Numbered from the stretch's first letter, positions 16,017-24,305 are shown. The stretch is 64,000 nt of DNA from Hyphomonas sp. (GCA_020638455.1 JACKIK010000003.1:248001-312000), one strand, 5' to 3'. Notes: generated by a model not told the origin, from the sequence alone. Program-made: numbers and translations.

Positions 16017-17201
16017 ATGTCCTACATTGCCAAAACTCAAGGGAACACATCAGCGACGGGAGCAGTCGCCCTCGCCGACGGCACGCTGTTCCTGGGCCAA
16101 GGCGCCGGGGCAAGCGGGGTCCGGGTCGGAGAATTGTGTTTCAATACAGCGATCACGGGCTATCAGGAGATCCTGACGGACCCCTCCTATGCGTCCCAGA
16201 TCGTGCTGTTCACATTCCCCCATATAGGGAATGTCGGGGCCAACCATGAGGATCGTGAGGAGAGTTCTCCGCCCGGATCCGATGCCGCCAGAGGCGCGAT
16301 TTTCCGCGAGCCGATCACGGCGCCATCCAGCTGGCGGGCCGATGAGGGCTTCGATGCCTGGCTGAAGGCCCGCGGGATCGTCGGCCTGTCCGGCGTCGAT
16401 ACGCGGGCGATCACGCGTCTGATCCGAGAGAAAGGCATGCCGCGGGCGGCGATCTGCCATCAGCCGGACGGCAATATCGACTTCGACGCCCTGATCGAGG
16501 CGGCCCGCGCCTGGGAAGGCCTCGAATGCGCCGACCTTGCCGCCGGTGTCGATGCCGATGCACCGTTCGACAATGCCGAGCAATTGTGGAAGCCGGGCGA
16601 AGGCTATGGCGCGCTGACCAATGGCGACTACCACGTCGTGGTGGTCGACTTCGGCGTGAAGAAAAACATCCTGCGCAACCTTGCCAGCGTCGGGGCGCGG
16701 ACGACCGTGGTCAACGGCGATGCCTCCTTCGAGGACATCATGGCGCTGAAGCCGGACGGCGTGGTCCTTTCCAACGGGCCGGGCGACCCGTCCGCCACGA
16801 TCGAACGCGCCGGCGACACGATTCGGGCGCTGATTGCCAGCGGCCTCCCGATCCTCGGCATCTGCCTCGGCCACCAGCTGCTGGCGCTGGCCCTCGGCGC
16901 GAAGACGATGAAGATGGCGCAGGGCCATCATGGCGCGAACCATCCGGTCAAGGACCTCGCCACCGGCAAGGTGGAGATTGTGTCGATGAACCATGGCTTC
17001 ACCGTCGATCCGGCGAGCTTGCCGGCGGGCGTCGAAGAGAGCCACAAATCCCTGTTCGACGGCACCAATTCCGGCCTCGCCGTGAAGGACCGCCCGATCA
17101 TCTCTGTGCAGCATCACCCGGAAGCCAGCCCCGGCCCGCAGGACAGCTTCTACCTCTTCAGACGGTTCGCAGACCTGATGGACACGCATCGCGCCGGCTG
17201 A
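16017..17201 (+). CDS. carA: Carbamoyl-phosphate synthase small (glutaminase) subunit
   Basis: CarA hydrolyses glutamine and passes ammonia to CarB to make carbamoyl phosphate for pyrimidine and arginine synthesis. The 394-residue protein has the N-terminal CarA-specific domain (GELCFNTAITGYQEILTDPSY) and a C-terminal class I glutamine amidotransferase domain. That domain shows SNGPGDPS (252-259), the nucleophile elbow GICLGHQ with Cys283, and HHPE (366-369) for the catalytic His and Glu. I chose the ATG at 16017 because GGGAGG at 16001-16006 is well spaced for it; the in-frame GTG at 16008 is too close to that site. carB lies about 7.3 kb downstream rather than adjacent. Confidence 0.97.
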   Translation: MSYIAKTQGNTSATGAVALADGTLFLGQGAGASGVRVGELCFNTAITGYQEILTDPSYASQIVLFTFPHIGNVGANHEDREESSPPGSDAARGAIFREPITAPSSWRADEGFDAWLKARGIVGLSGVDTRAITRLIREKGMPRAAICHQPDGNIDFDALIEAARAWEGLECADLAAGVDADAPFDNAEQLWKPGEGYGALTNGDYHVVVVDFGVKKNILRNLASVGARTTVVNGDASFEDIMALKPDGVVLSNGPGDPSATIERAGDTIRALIASGLPILGICLGHQLLALALGAKTMKMAQGHHGANHPVKDLATGKVEIVSMNHGFTVDPASLPAGVEESHKSLFDGTNSGLAVKDRPIISVQHHPEASPGPQDSFYLFRRFADLMDTHRAG

Positions 17202-17231
17202 CGAACGGCCCGACCCCGAAAGCCACCGGCC

Positions 17232-17897
17232 ATGACGGCCATGCCCCTTCCCCCGCCCGGCGACAATCGTCTCGGCGCAATCACGGACGACCTGGCCCAA
17301 AAGGGCTGGAGCTGGCAGCCGGGTTTCCTGCCCGATGCGCTTTACCGCGCGTTGCGGGAAGACGTGCTGGCGATCGATGCCGAGGATGAGCTGGAGCTGG
17401 CCGGCGTGGGACGCGATGATGCCTTCCTGCTCGACCGCTCGATCCGGCGTTCGCGCATTGCCTGGATGGACCGGTCGACGCCGGCGCAGGCAGCCTTCCT
17501 CGACTGGGCCGAGACCCTGCGTGAGGCGATCAACCGCACGCTGATGATCGGTCTGTTCGAGTTCGAGGCCTGCTTTGCCGTGTACCGGCCGGGCGGCTTT
17601 TATGACCGCCACCTCGACAGTTTCGAGGGCGCGAAGAACCGCGTCGTCTCGCTGGTCGTGTATCTCAATGAGGACTGGAAGGCCGAAGACGGCGGCGCGC
17701 TGCTGGTCTGGCCGGAGGGAGCGGGCGAAGAGGCCGAGCCGGTCGCGGCGCTGCTTCCGGAAGGCGCCGGGGTCGCCCTGATGCTGTCGGAGACCATTCC
17801 ACATGCGGTGGCAGCAACGCGGGCGACCCGCTATGCGATTGCCGCCTGGTGGCGGGTGAACCCCTCCGTGTACGGCCGGGTCGACCCGCTCTCCTGA
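17232..17897 (+). CDS. Fe(II)/2-oxoglutarate-dependent dioxygenase (prolyl-hydroxylase type)
   Basis: This 221-residue protein matches the PKHD/SM-20 2OG-Fe(II) oxygenase family (PF13640). The iron triad is visible as His127 and Asp129 in YDRHLDSF and His191 in ETIPHAV, followed by an arginine (197 or 200) suited to hold 2-oxoglutarate. A YLNEDWKAEDGGALLVWPEG strand block sits between. Homologues in bacteria hydroxylate proline or small molecules, sometimes on EF-Tu or ribosomal proteins; no target can be named here. It lies 30 bases after carA and may share its transcript. It is convergent with the following TetR gene. Confidence 0.88.
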   Translation: MTAMPLPPPGDNRLGAITDDLAQKGWSWQPGFLPDALYRALREDVLAIDAEDELELAGVGRDDAFLLDRSIRRSRIAWMDRSTPAQAAFLDWAETLREAINRTLMIGLFEFEACFAVYRPGGFYDRHLDSFEGAKNRVVSLVVYLNEDWKAEDGGALLVWPEGAGEEAEPVAALLPEGAGVALMLSETIPHAVAATRATRYAIAAWWRVNPSVYGRVDPLS

Positions 17898-17909
17898 CCT
17901 GCGGGCCGT

Positions 17910-18500
17910 CTAGCTCAGCCGCCGCAACATCAGCTCGAACGCTTCGTGGGCGGCTTCCGGCGTCAGGCCGTCGGTGCCCTTGCCGAGGGCGAAGCCGAAG
18001 CCGTTGAGCACAGATTGCACGAGCACGGCGTAGGCGGTGACACGCGCCGGATCGATTTTCCCCTTCTCGGCGAGGAAGCGGATCGACCGGCGGATATTGC
18101 GCTGGCCGATGTCGCGATCGGATTCGTACCAACCCTGCATGCCGAGCACGGCCGGACCTTCGAACAGGACAATCTTGTAATAGGCCGGCTTCGCTGCCCA
18201 TTTGAGATAGATCTTCGCGCCCGCGAGCAGCTGGGCGTAAGGATCGTCCGGATTGACCGCCTTTCGTGCCTCGACGCGCGCCTCCGCATCCATGCCGCGC
18301 TGGAGGTCGGTCCAGACTTCCTGGAACAGGTTCAGCTTGTTGGGGAAATGGTGGAACAGCGCGCCCTTCGTCACTTTGGCGCCGTTGACGATCGAGGCCA
18401 GGCTGGCATTGCTGAAGCCTTCATCGGCAAAATGCTGGCGCGCGGACCTGAGGATGGCTTGCCGTGTCTGTTCTGCCTGTTCTGCCGTTCGCCGTGGCAT
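17910..18500 (-). CDS. TetR/AcrR-family transcriptional regulator
   Basis: This 196-residue regulator begins with a textbook TetR DNA-binding domain: RQAILRSARQHFADEGFSNASLASI and then KVTKGALFHHFPNKLNLFQEVW (residues about 14-66). The C-terminal ligand domain includes AAKPAYYKIVLFEGPAVLGMQGWYESD, a pattern I have seen in TetR proteins of unknown ligand. No efflux or lipid gene lies next to it, so its target is not evident. It may act on its own promoter in the repeat-containing region upstream. Confidence 0.93.
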   Translation of the reverse strand: MPRRTAEQAEQTRQAILRSARQHFADEGFSNASLASIVNGAKVTKGALFHHFPNKLNLFQEVWTDLQRGMDAEARVEARKAVNPDDPYAQLLAGAKIYLKWAAKPAYYKIVLFEGPAVLGMQGWYESDRDIGQRNIRRSIRFLAEKGKIDPARVTAYAVLVQSVLNGFGFALGKGTDGLTPEAAHEAFELMLRRLS

Positions 18501-18680
18501 CCCCGCTCCACTCAGCTGCTTTCAACGCCGATCCGATTGACCTGCGCGCCCCACTCGCAGGATGAGAAGGCTAGAGCGGAACGGCGGGCAGGTCGAGCGC
18601 ATCCGGTGAAAATTCAAGAAGTTGTGAAGGCCAGCACGTGCGCCCGGCGCGGCGGTGGCCGTCCGGCGAAATCAGGGATG

Positions 18681-18815
18681 GGAGGATCTAATCCTCCCCC
18701 GTTCCACGGGGGAGGTGGCCGCGAAGCGGTCGGAGGGGGGTCGTGCCGCAAGTCCGGTGTTCCCCCTCCGTCAGCCGGCTTCGTCGCCTGCCACCTCCCC
18801 CGCAAGCGAGGGAGG
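18681..18815. repeat. Large imperfect palindromic intergenic repeat (C/G-rich, nested hairpins)
   Basis: Two G/C hairpins face each other. The left one is CCTCCCCC (18693-18700), GTTCCAC loop, GGGGGAGG (18708-18715). The right one is CCTCCC...GGGAGG around 18794-18815 with loop CGCAAGCG. Together with the sequence between them (GGTGGCCGCGAAGC against its imperfect complement near 18771-18795) they form one long imperfect inverted repeat of about 120 bases. This type of extragenic palindrome is familiar from alphaproteobacterial genomes. The bases 18501-18680 before it carry no gene I can see. Confidence 0.75.
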
Positions 18816-18822
18816 ATCGTCG

Positions 18823-19254
18823 CTACGGTGGGGCGCGGACCTGTCCGACGAGGACCAGACCCCTCTCCCCTGGGAGAGGGGCAGGGGTGAGGGGAAACGG
18901 GCGTGCCGCAAACATCGCGCTATCCGCAATGACGCGACCCCTCATCCCCAACCCCTTGCTCAGGCGAACGCAGTGCGTTCGCTTGCCTTCGCAAGCCCTC
19001 AGGAGAAGGGGCTCGCGGTCCGTGGAGAGCCGGTCCCAGCTTGTCACCTTCGGTGCCTCATAGAAGTAAAGATCCTCCGCCTGCGGCGCATCGCAGAGGT
19101 GGGTGATCCTTATATTACCAAAGCAATCGACAGCCAGCAGTGCGTCCTGCCCCGTCCGCAGGTGCCAGCGGGCGAAGCGGATCAGGTTCCATACCAGCCA
19201 TGGCCAGAACACTGGCCAGACATGGTCGAAATAGGGTTTGAGGCTCGGTTCCAT
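18823..19254 (-). CDS. Small hypothetical protein whose 3' end runs into intergenic repeats
   Basis: The first 80 or so residues (MEPSLKPYFDHVWPVFWPWL, then ARWHLRTGQDALLAVDCFGNIRITHL and LYFYEAPKVTSW) look like a natural protein with a hydrophobic, Trp-rich N-terminus that could sit on the membrane. From about residue 80 onward the translation (RACEGKRTHCVRLSKGLG, then FPLTPAPLPGERG) is simply the two repeats at 18857-19019 read in frame. The native C-terminus has therefore been replaced or lost. I chose the ATG at 19252-19254; an ATG 20 codons upstream (19312-19314) falls in another repeat. No good ribosome site precedes either. The function is unknown, and it may be a decaying gene. Confidence 0.45.
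   Translation of the reverse strand: MEPSLKPYFDHVWPVFWPWLVWNLIRFARWHLRTGQDALLAVDCFGNIRITHLCDAPQAEDLYFYEAPKVTSWDRLSTDREPLLLRACEGKRTHCVRLSKGLGMRGRVIADSAMFAARPFPLTPAPLPGERGLVLVGQVRAPP
18857..18895. repeat. Intergenic hairpin repeat, CCCCTCTCCC/GGGAGAGGGG
   Basis: A perfect 10-base stem (18860-18869 with 18872-18881) and a 2-base loop, followed by GCAGGGGTGAGGGG. The unit is typical of short mobile-like extragenic repeats in high-GC Proteobacteria. It lies inside the 3' part of the small minus-strand gene at 18823-19254. Confidence 0.7.
18939..19019. repeat. Intergenic repeat with internal palindrome GCGAACGCA-G-TGCGTTCGC
   Basis: An outer pair (CCCCTCATCCCCAACCCCTT near 18939-18958 and GAGAAGGGG near 19003-19011) encloses a perfect 9-base palindrome (18964-18972 with 18974-18982). 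It adjoins the preceding hairpin repeat, and both are read through by the small gene on the minus strand. Copy number elsewhere in the genome cannot be seen from here. Confidence 0.65.
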
Positions 19255-19309
19255 CGTGCGGGCAGTGTGGACGGGGGCGAAGACCGGTCGGATTGAGTTT
19301 CTGTTTCCG

Positions 19310-19400
19310 CTCATCCCGGCGGAGGCCAGGAGCCGGAAACTGCAGGCATTTCAGTGCGTGGCTCTGGACCCCGGCTTTCGCCGGGGTGAGCGGAGGGGGG
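19310..19400. repeat. Intergenic repeat with CCCCGGC-TTTC-GCCGGGG hairpin
   Basis: A perfect 7-base stem (19369-19375 with 19380-19386) ends a unit that begins near TCATCCCGGCGGAGGCC at 19311. Units of the form CTGGACCCCGGCTTTCGCCGGGGTGA are widespread between genes of alphaproteobacteria. The unit separates the small minus-strand gene from the plus-strand gene at 19500, and any upstream extension of either gene would wrongly translate it. Confidence 0.65.
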
Positions 19401-19499
19401 ATTGGGAGGCGCGTTCTGCACGCTATCTTAAGGCGTTTCCGGCAGGGTCCGCTGCAGGCCGGCCGACGCAACGGCGGGCAATTGGGGGGCGAGTGGGCA

Positions 19500-20006
19500 G
19501 TGGACCTTTCTGAAGTCATCGCGCGGGCCATCTCGCTGACCTACGGGTTGGCCGTTGCAGGCGGCCTGTTCGGCTTTGTGGCCTACCGGTCGAGCTGGCG
19601 CTGGCGGCGCCTGGCGAAAGCCTATGCAACGCAGGAAGACATGCCTGCCGCGAAGCAGTGGATGCAGACCGTGGTCCTGCATGGCAGCGGCATCGCGTTC
19701 AACAATTACAGGGGCACCGTGACGGTTGGCGTCGGGCATGGCGGGCTGATGCTTCGCGCGCTGGGGCCGGTTCCCTCCCCCTTCCACGCCCCGCTACTGA
19801 TCCCGTTCCAGGACATCGCCTTCACGAAGCGCAACTGGTTTCTCAACCGGGGCGTCTGGGAGATCACCACGCGGCAGGTGCCAGACGTTCGGTTGATCAT
19901 CCATAGCCGCACCAGGGACTGGATCGACGCTCAGGCCGTGGCAGGCACGTCGCGGCGGCACCCCGCCCCACCGAAACGGGCGACGAGCGCCACCTGGCCG
20001 AACTGA
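19500..20006 (+). CDS. Hypothetical membrane-anchored protein
   Basis: This 168-residue protein has no family I recognise. A transmembrane helix covers residues about 12-29 (SLTYGLAVAGGLFGFVAY), followed by a basic patch (RSSWRWRRLAKAY). A soluble domain of mixed strands contains GIAFNNYRGTVTVGVGHGGLMLRALG and LIPFQDIAFTKRNWFLNRGVWEI. That pattern resembles small PH-like or bacterial membrane-flanked domains, but only weakly. I placed the start at GTG 19500 because the in-frame sequence further upstream to 19293 is an intergenic repeat. It is convergent with the M48 protease gene, 18 bases away. Confidence 0.6.
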   Translation: MDLSEVIARAISLTYGLAVAGGLFGFVAYRSSWRWRRLAKAYATQEDMPAAKQWMQTVVLHGSGIAFNNYRGTVTVGVGHGGLMLRALGPVPSPFHAPLLIPFQDIAFTKRNWFLNRGVWEITTRQVPDVRLIIHSRTRDWIDAQAVAGTSRRHPAPPKRATSATWPN

Positions 20007-20024
20007 GCGGCCGGCACCTGCCGG

Positions 20025-20996
20025 TCAGGGCAGCGGCCCGCAATGGGCTTCGTAGGTGGCGATCGCGTCCGGCATCCATTTGCGGAAATTCTCGGCCCGC
20101 GTCTCCGACGCAGGGTGCGTGCTCATCCATTCGGGCGGATGGGCGCCGCCGCCGATCTCGGCCATGCGCTTCCACAGTTCCGGCGCCTCGCGTGGGTCGT
20201 AGCAGGCGCGCACCAGCAGATCGAGGCCGATCTTGTCGGCTTCGGTCTCGTGCTCGCGGGAGAATTTCAGCATGCTGCCCTGCGCGGCGATGCCGAAGGC
20301 CTGCATGATGGCCCGCTGCTGGGCGACGTCCATGTCGCCCATGCCGACGCCGACCGCCAGCTGGCCCATCTGGACGACCTTGGCCTGGCTCATCCGCTCA
20401 GCCCCGTGATGGGCGAGCGCATGGCCGATCTCATGACCCATGACCACCGCCAGCTTGTCTGGATCGTCGAGGTCGTCCATCGCGACGTGACCGTCATAAT
20501 TGCCGGTGATGTCGAGGATGCCGGTATAAACGGCGACATAGCCGCCCGGCAGGCAGAAGGCGTTGGGCGTCGATGAGTCGACGACATAATAGGTCCAGTC
20601 GAATTTGTCCGCGACGGGCGTGAACTGGTAGCCCTTCTGCACCAGTTCCTGTTCCAGCTCGATAGCGGCGGACTGCAGGCGCGCGCCGATTTCGCGGACT
20701 TTCGAGGTCAGCTCCGCCTCAGTGCCGGTGCAGCGTGTGTCCGCGCACAGCACTTCATGGCCCTGCCCCTGTTCCTGGTTGAGGATCTGCAGATACGATT
20801 GCTGGCCAAGCTGGACCTCCTCCTTCAGCGGCACCGTATTGAGCTGCCGGCGGCCGGAGAACGGCACCTGTTTCTGGTTCATCTGCCAGTAGATGAACAG
20901 GCCCACCGCCGCGATCAGCAGCAGCCCCAACCGGCTGCGCAGCAGTCCGCCGAGTCCGCCGCCACTGCGGCCGCCATATTGCTGGGGCATGCGCAT
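20025..20996 (-). CDS. M48-family membrane-anchored metalloprotease
   Basis: This 323-residue zinc protease has a Gly-rich N-terminus and one transmembrane helix (residues about 22-39). The peptidase domain has HEIGHALAHHGAE with the zinc ligands His188 and His192 and catalytic Glu189, and the third ligand Glu252 in ETEADKIGLDLL. A C-terminal STHPASETRAENF segment is typical of the M48B/Oma1-BepA-like group, which act in envelope protein quality control. Paired cysteines at 84 and 89 suggest an extracytoplasmic disulfide. It is divergent from an MBL hydrolase gene with 112 bases between them. Confidence 0.93.
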   Translation of the reverse strand: MRMPQQYGGRSGGGLGGLLRSRLGLLLIAAVGLFIYWQMNQKQVPFSGRRQLNTVPLKEEVQLGQQSYLQILNQEQGQGHEVLCADTRCTGTEAELTSKVREIGARLQSAAIELEQELVQKGYQFTPVADKFDWTYYVVDSSTPNAFCLPGGYVAVYTGILDITGNYDGHVAMDDLDDPDKLAVVMGHEIGHALAHHGAERMSQAKVVQMGQLAVGVGMGDMDVAQQRAIMQAFGIAAQGSMLKFSREHETEADKIGLDLLVRACYDPREAPELWKRMAEIGGGAHPPEWMSTHPASETRAENFRKWMPDAIATYEAHCGPLP

Positions 20997-21108
20997 CGCC
21001 GGCGCCCTCCATCGTCCACACCTTCAAGCGAGTGTTAACCGACGCCACGGGCGAGGAAAAGCGCCGGAACGCGTTTGCGCCGCAAGCGGAAAGGCTTATG
21101 TAACGGTC

Positions 21109-21780
21109 ATGACAGACACGCCCGCGCACAAGCCGAAGATGGAGATCCGGATCATTCCGGTGACACCCCTGCAGCAGAACACATCCATGATCTGGTCGAC
21201 CGAGACCATGGAGGGCGTTTTCGTCGATCCCGGCGGCGAGGTCGACCGGCTGATGGAGGCGGCCCGGCAGCATGGCGTGAAGATCGTCGCGGTGTGGCTG
21301 ACGCACGGCCATCTCGACCATGCGGGCGCCGCAACGGCGGTCTCGCAGCGCACCGGATGCCCGATCATCGGCCCGCACAAGGACGACCAGTGGCTGCTCG
21401 ACGATATCGAGGCACAGGGCGCGAAATACGGCATCACGGACGGGAAGAATGTGAGGCCGACGCGTTACCTGCACGATGGCGACGAGCTGGACCTGGCGGG
21501 CAACAAGTTCCATGTCGTGCACACGCCGGGGCACACGCCGGGCCATGTGGTGATCTATTCGAAGGAAGGCCACCTCGCTTTTGTCGGCGATGTCCTGTTC
21601 CGCGGCTCGATCGGGCGTACGGATTTCCCGCGCGGGAACCACAACCAGCTGATCGATTCGATCGTCCAGAAACTGTGGCCGCTGGGCAGCCAGATGCGGT
21701 TCGTGCCGGGCCACGGGCCGATGTCCACCTTCGGGCAGGAACGCCAGGACAACCCGTTTGTGGGCGACCATGTCGTGTGA
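21109..21780 (+). CDS. MBL-fold metallo-hydrolase (glyoxalase II-like)
   Basis: This 223-residue protein has the metallo-beta-lactamase binuclear metal motif THGHLDH (65-71), a GHTPGHVV segment supplying another His, FVGDVLFRGSIGRTDFP with the bridging Asp, and PGHGP near the C-terminus. The pattern is that of the YcbL/GloB-like thioester hydrolases, and hydrolysis of S-lactoylglutathione or a similar thioester is plausible. No glutathione gene is nearby to confirm it. The ATG at 21109 is preceded by GGAAAGG about 20 bases upstream and is the natural start; earlier in-frame sequence overlaps the divergent protease promoter region. Confidence 0.92.
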   Translation: MTDTPAHKPKMEIRIIPVTPLQQNTSMIWSTETMEGVFVDPGGEVDRLMEAARQHGVKIVAVWLTHGHLDHAGAATAVSQRTGCPIIGPHKDDQWLLDDIEAQGAKYGITDGKNVRPTRYLHDGDELDLAGNKFHVVHTPGHTPGHVVIYSKEGHLAFVGDVLFRGSIGRTDFPRGNHNQLIDSIVQKLWPLGSQMRFVPGHGPMSTFGQERQDNPFVGDHVV

Positions 21781-21868
21781 TTCCGTGACACGCGGAACCA
21801 TTTGAATTCCTTGAAATTTCGCCCTTTCGTTAGAAAGGCTATAACACTTTGCCGCTACAAATGGCGGC

Positions 21869-23410
21869 ATGGCACCGGATCGAAAACGTATCGAGACATT
21901 CCGTGCCCGCCTGTCTGACGACGGCGGTTCGACCTTGCCTATGTTCGCGTTCACATTGATGGCGCTGGTGGCGCTTGCCTTTGCAGCCATCGCGCTCGGC
22001 CTCGACAGCAAAGCCGCCAACAATCTGCAAAACGCAGCAGACTCTGCAGCTCTGGCCGGAGCGACCGCGTTCGTCGCGGCCAATTCCCCGCGCGCGGAAG
22101 ACCGCCTCGCCGAGGCCCAGGCGTCGGCCCGGGCGACGGCCGCAGGCAATGCGGAATTCGCGCTGACCGACTTCGACGTGTCCGCCGTGACCGAGGATGC
22201 CTACGGCCAGCACACCGAAATTGAAGTCTCGCTCGCCTTCCAGCCGGCCAATGTGGCGGCCAGCGTGCTGGGCCGGAATGCGAATATTGCGCTGACCCGC
22301 TCGGCACTCGCTTCTGCGACGTGGGGCTTTCCGCTGTGCATTCTCAGCCTCGAAACCACCAACGCAGGCGTTTCTACGGACGGTAACGCAAACCTTTCCG
22401 CCAAGAACTGCGTGATCTGGAGCAATTCGAAGGGCAGCAAGTCGCTGAGCTTCAGTGGCGGCGATGCCGAGGCGAAGTTCTTCTGCGCCGCCGGCAAGGC
22501 GCCCGTTACGGGCGGGACGCAGATCAACCCACGCCCGACCGAAAACTGCGATCCGATTCCCGATCCGCTGAAGTCCTGGATTCCGCCGGCACCGGAGTCA
22601 AATCCGGTCGCCATTGCCGGATACGAACCCCAGCAGTTTGACAAGGTGCTCGGCGTTCTTTCGAAGGTCGTCAACAAGCTGATCGATCAGACCGTCGCGC
22701 AAACCGGAAAAGACCGGGACACGATTATCGCGGAAGTCGAGGGCATCATGCCCGGCCTTCTGGATGCGGACGGCAGGTTCAAGGCCGGCCCGGCGAAAGG
22801 CATGACCCTCAGGGAATTGCTGCAGATCGCGGGCTATATCGACAATGTCGACCCGGCCGACTATGCGGACGACACCTATTACAATTCGCCGACATACACG
22901 CTGTCGCCGGGCACCTATACAGGGCTCGATATCGCCGAAGGGCACGTCAGGATGCAGCCCGGCGTCTACCATTTTGTCGATGGTCCCTTGATCGTGCGCC
23001 GCCGGGCAACGCTGTCAGGCGAGGGCGTGACGATTGTCCTGCACGGGCCGAAAGCGACATTCTCTGTGCTCGACGAGGCGCGCCTGACCCTGCACGCGCC
23101 AGCCGATGGCCCGACGGCCGGCTTCGCAATTGCCGAGGACCGCTACGATTCCTACTCGTCCAAGGACGAGCCCCGCTCCCGCCTGACCGGCTTTGGCGTC
23201 GTCGATGCGATCGGCACCATTTACGTTCCGCGCCACCAGCTGTCGATCACCGGCGACGGGGCTGCTCAGCAGACCTCGCCCCTGTTGCAGATTGTCGCCC
23301 GGCAGATCGACGTCGGTGAACACGGCGCGCTCGCCATCGACTTCGCACCTGACAAGACCAAGATCCCGGTCAGCATCAAGCCGGCCCGCGAGGCGCGCCT
23401 GCTGCGCTGA
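21869..23410 (+). CDS. TadG-like (TadE/G family) pseudopilin-type protein, orphan
   Basis: This 513-residue protein begins with a basic segment, then a membrane helix (DGGSTLPMFAFTLMALVALAFAAIALG, residues about 18-45), then the TadG-type helix NNLQNAADSAALAGATAF. That is the N-terminal arrangement of Flp pilus assembly TadG proteins, which anchor in the inner membrane and face the periplasm. The rest is a long extracytoplasmic region. Residues about 330-480 are rich in short strands and Gly/Asp (LSPGTYTGLDIAEGHVRMQPGVYHFVDGPLIVRRRATLSGEGVTIV), suggesting a beta-helix. No other tad gene is in the window. An inverted repeat (CCTTTC-GTTA-GAAAGG) lies at 21823-21838 before it. Confidence 0.82.
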   Translation: MAPDRKRIETFRARLSDDGGSTLPMFAFTLMALVALAFAAIALGLDSKAANNLQNAADSAALAGATAFVAANSPRAEDRLAEAQASARATAAGNAEFALTDFDVSAVTEDAYGQHTEIEVSLAFQPANVAASVLGRNANIALTRSALASATWGFPLCILSLETTNAGVSTDGNANLSAKNCVIWSNSKGSKSLSFSGGDAEAKFFCAAGKAPVTGGTQINPRPTENCDPIPDPLKSWIPPAPESNPVAIAGYEPQQFDKVLGVLSKVVNKLIDQTVAQTGKDRDTIIAEVEGIMPGLLDADGRFKAGPAKGMTLRELLQIAGYIDNVDPADYADDTYYNSPTYTLSPGTYTGLDIAEGHVRMQPGVYHFVDGPLIVRRRATLSGEGVTIVLHGPKATFSVLDEARLTLHAPADGPTAGFAIAEDRYDSYSSKDEPRSRLTGFGVVDAIGTIYVPRHQLSITGDGAAQQTSPLLQIVARQIDVGEHGALAIDFAPDKTKIPVSIKPAREARLLR

Positions 23411-23459
23411 GGTACCGCCCGGCCGGAAGCCGCCTGACAAGGCAAGGCGCCATGAGTTG

Positions 23460-24305
23460 TTATTGTGAGCTGCTGGCACCTGCGTCCAGAATGGCGAGTG
23501 CCTTCGCCGCCTCGGCGCTGCCGGCGGCCTTCGCCTTTTCGAACCATTGATGCGCCCTGGCCGTATCCTGCGTGACACCGCGGCCGGCGTAGTAGGCGTA
23601 GCCGAGATTGTAGAGCGCGTCGGGCTCGTTCTGGGCGGCAGCCTTTTCATACCAGGCGATGGCGCCGGCAGGATCGGCCGGCGTGCCGACCCCGTTGGTC
23701 ATGAAATAGCCGACCTTGCGCTGGCAGACCTTCTCGCCAAGCTCTGCGCCGCGCTTGTACCAGGCATAGGCCTGGTCCTTGTCTTCCGGCACACCGCGCC
23801 CGAACTCATAGCTGTTTGCGAGGCCGCGCGCACAGATCCCCTCCTGGTCCCGCTGCAAGTCTGCACAGCTGCGGAAATGATCGGCCGCAGCGGCCCAGTC
23901 CTGCGCGACGCCCTCGCCGCGCTGGTAAGCGAGCGCCAGCCGGAAGTGCCCGTAATCGTCGCCGCCATCGGCCGAACGCTGGTAGTGGGTGGCGGCCTCC
24001 GCCGGGTCCTTCGTGACACCTTCGCCCTGCCGGTACATGTCGCCCACCACGCCGGCCGCCTGCGCGCTGCCCGCGGCCTCCAGCGCGGAAAACACATCGA
24101 ATGCCTCGGCGTCGCGCCCCTCGGCGGTCAGGCGCCGGCCGGCTTCCCACAACGCCTTCGCCTGGTCGGCCGAGCCGAGCTGGCCGCCCGACTGAAGCGT
24201 GTCGAGATAGGCCTGTTCGGTGGCACTGAGCTGTGCGGCAGCCGGCCCTGCGATCAGGGCCATGAGGCCGACAGCGGCGATCCATGCACGAATCGATCCG
24301 GACAT
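23460..24305 (-). CDS. Secreted Sel1-repeat protein
   Basis: This 281-residue protein has a signal peptide (MSGSIRAWIAAVGLMALIAG, probable cleavage after AAA near residue 24). It continues with about five Sel1-like TPR units of roughly 36 residues, each with the G-x-G-V-x-x-D and A-x-x-W/H-Y/F pattern (MYRQGEGVTKDPAEAATHYQ, QRGEGVAQDWAAAADHF, EFGRGVPEDKDQAYAWY and two more). Sel1 proteins are protein-interaction scaffolds; no partner is evident. I chose the ATG at 24303-24305 because it starts the signal peptide; the longer frame to 24359 has no ribosome site. Confidence 0.9.
   Translation of the reverse strand: MSGSIRAWIAAVGLMALIAGPAAAQLSATEQAYLDTLQSGGQLGSADQAKALWEAGRRLTAEGRDAEAFDVFSALEAAGSAQAAGVVGDMYRQGEGVTKDPAEAATHYQRSADGGDDYGHFRLALAYQRGEGVAQDWAAAADHFRSCADLQRDQEGICARGLANSYEFGRGVPEDKDQAYAWYKRGAELGEKVCQRKVGYFMTNGVGTPADPAGAIAWYEKAAAQNEPDALYNLGYAYYAGRGVTQDTARAHQWFEKAKAAGSAEAAKALAILDAGASSSQ

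Noticed and set aside
18681..19400. CRISPR array or insertion sequence in the repeat island
   Set aside because: The repeats are of different families, not equally spaced, with no transposase frame and no spacer-repeat pattern.
19293..19499. Extended N-terminus of the hypothetical gene at 19500
   Set aside because: The extra 69 codons translate an intergenic repeat (LWTPAFAGV), a common annotation error; the GTG at 19500 is preferred.
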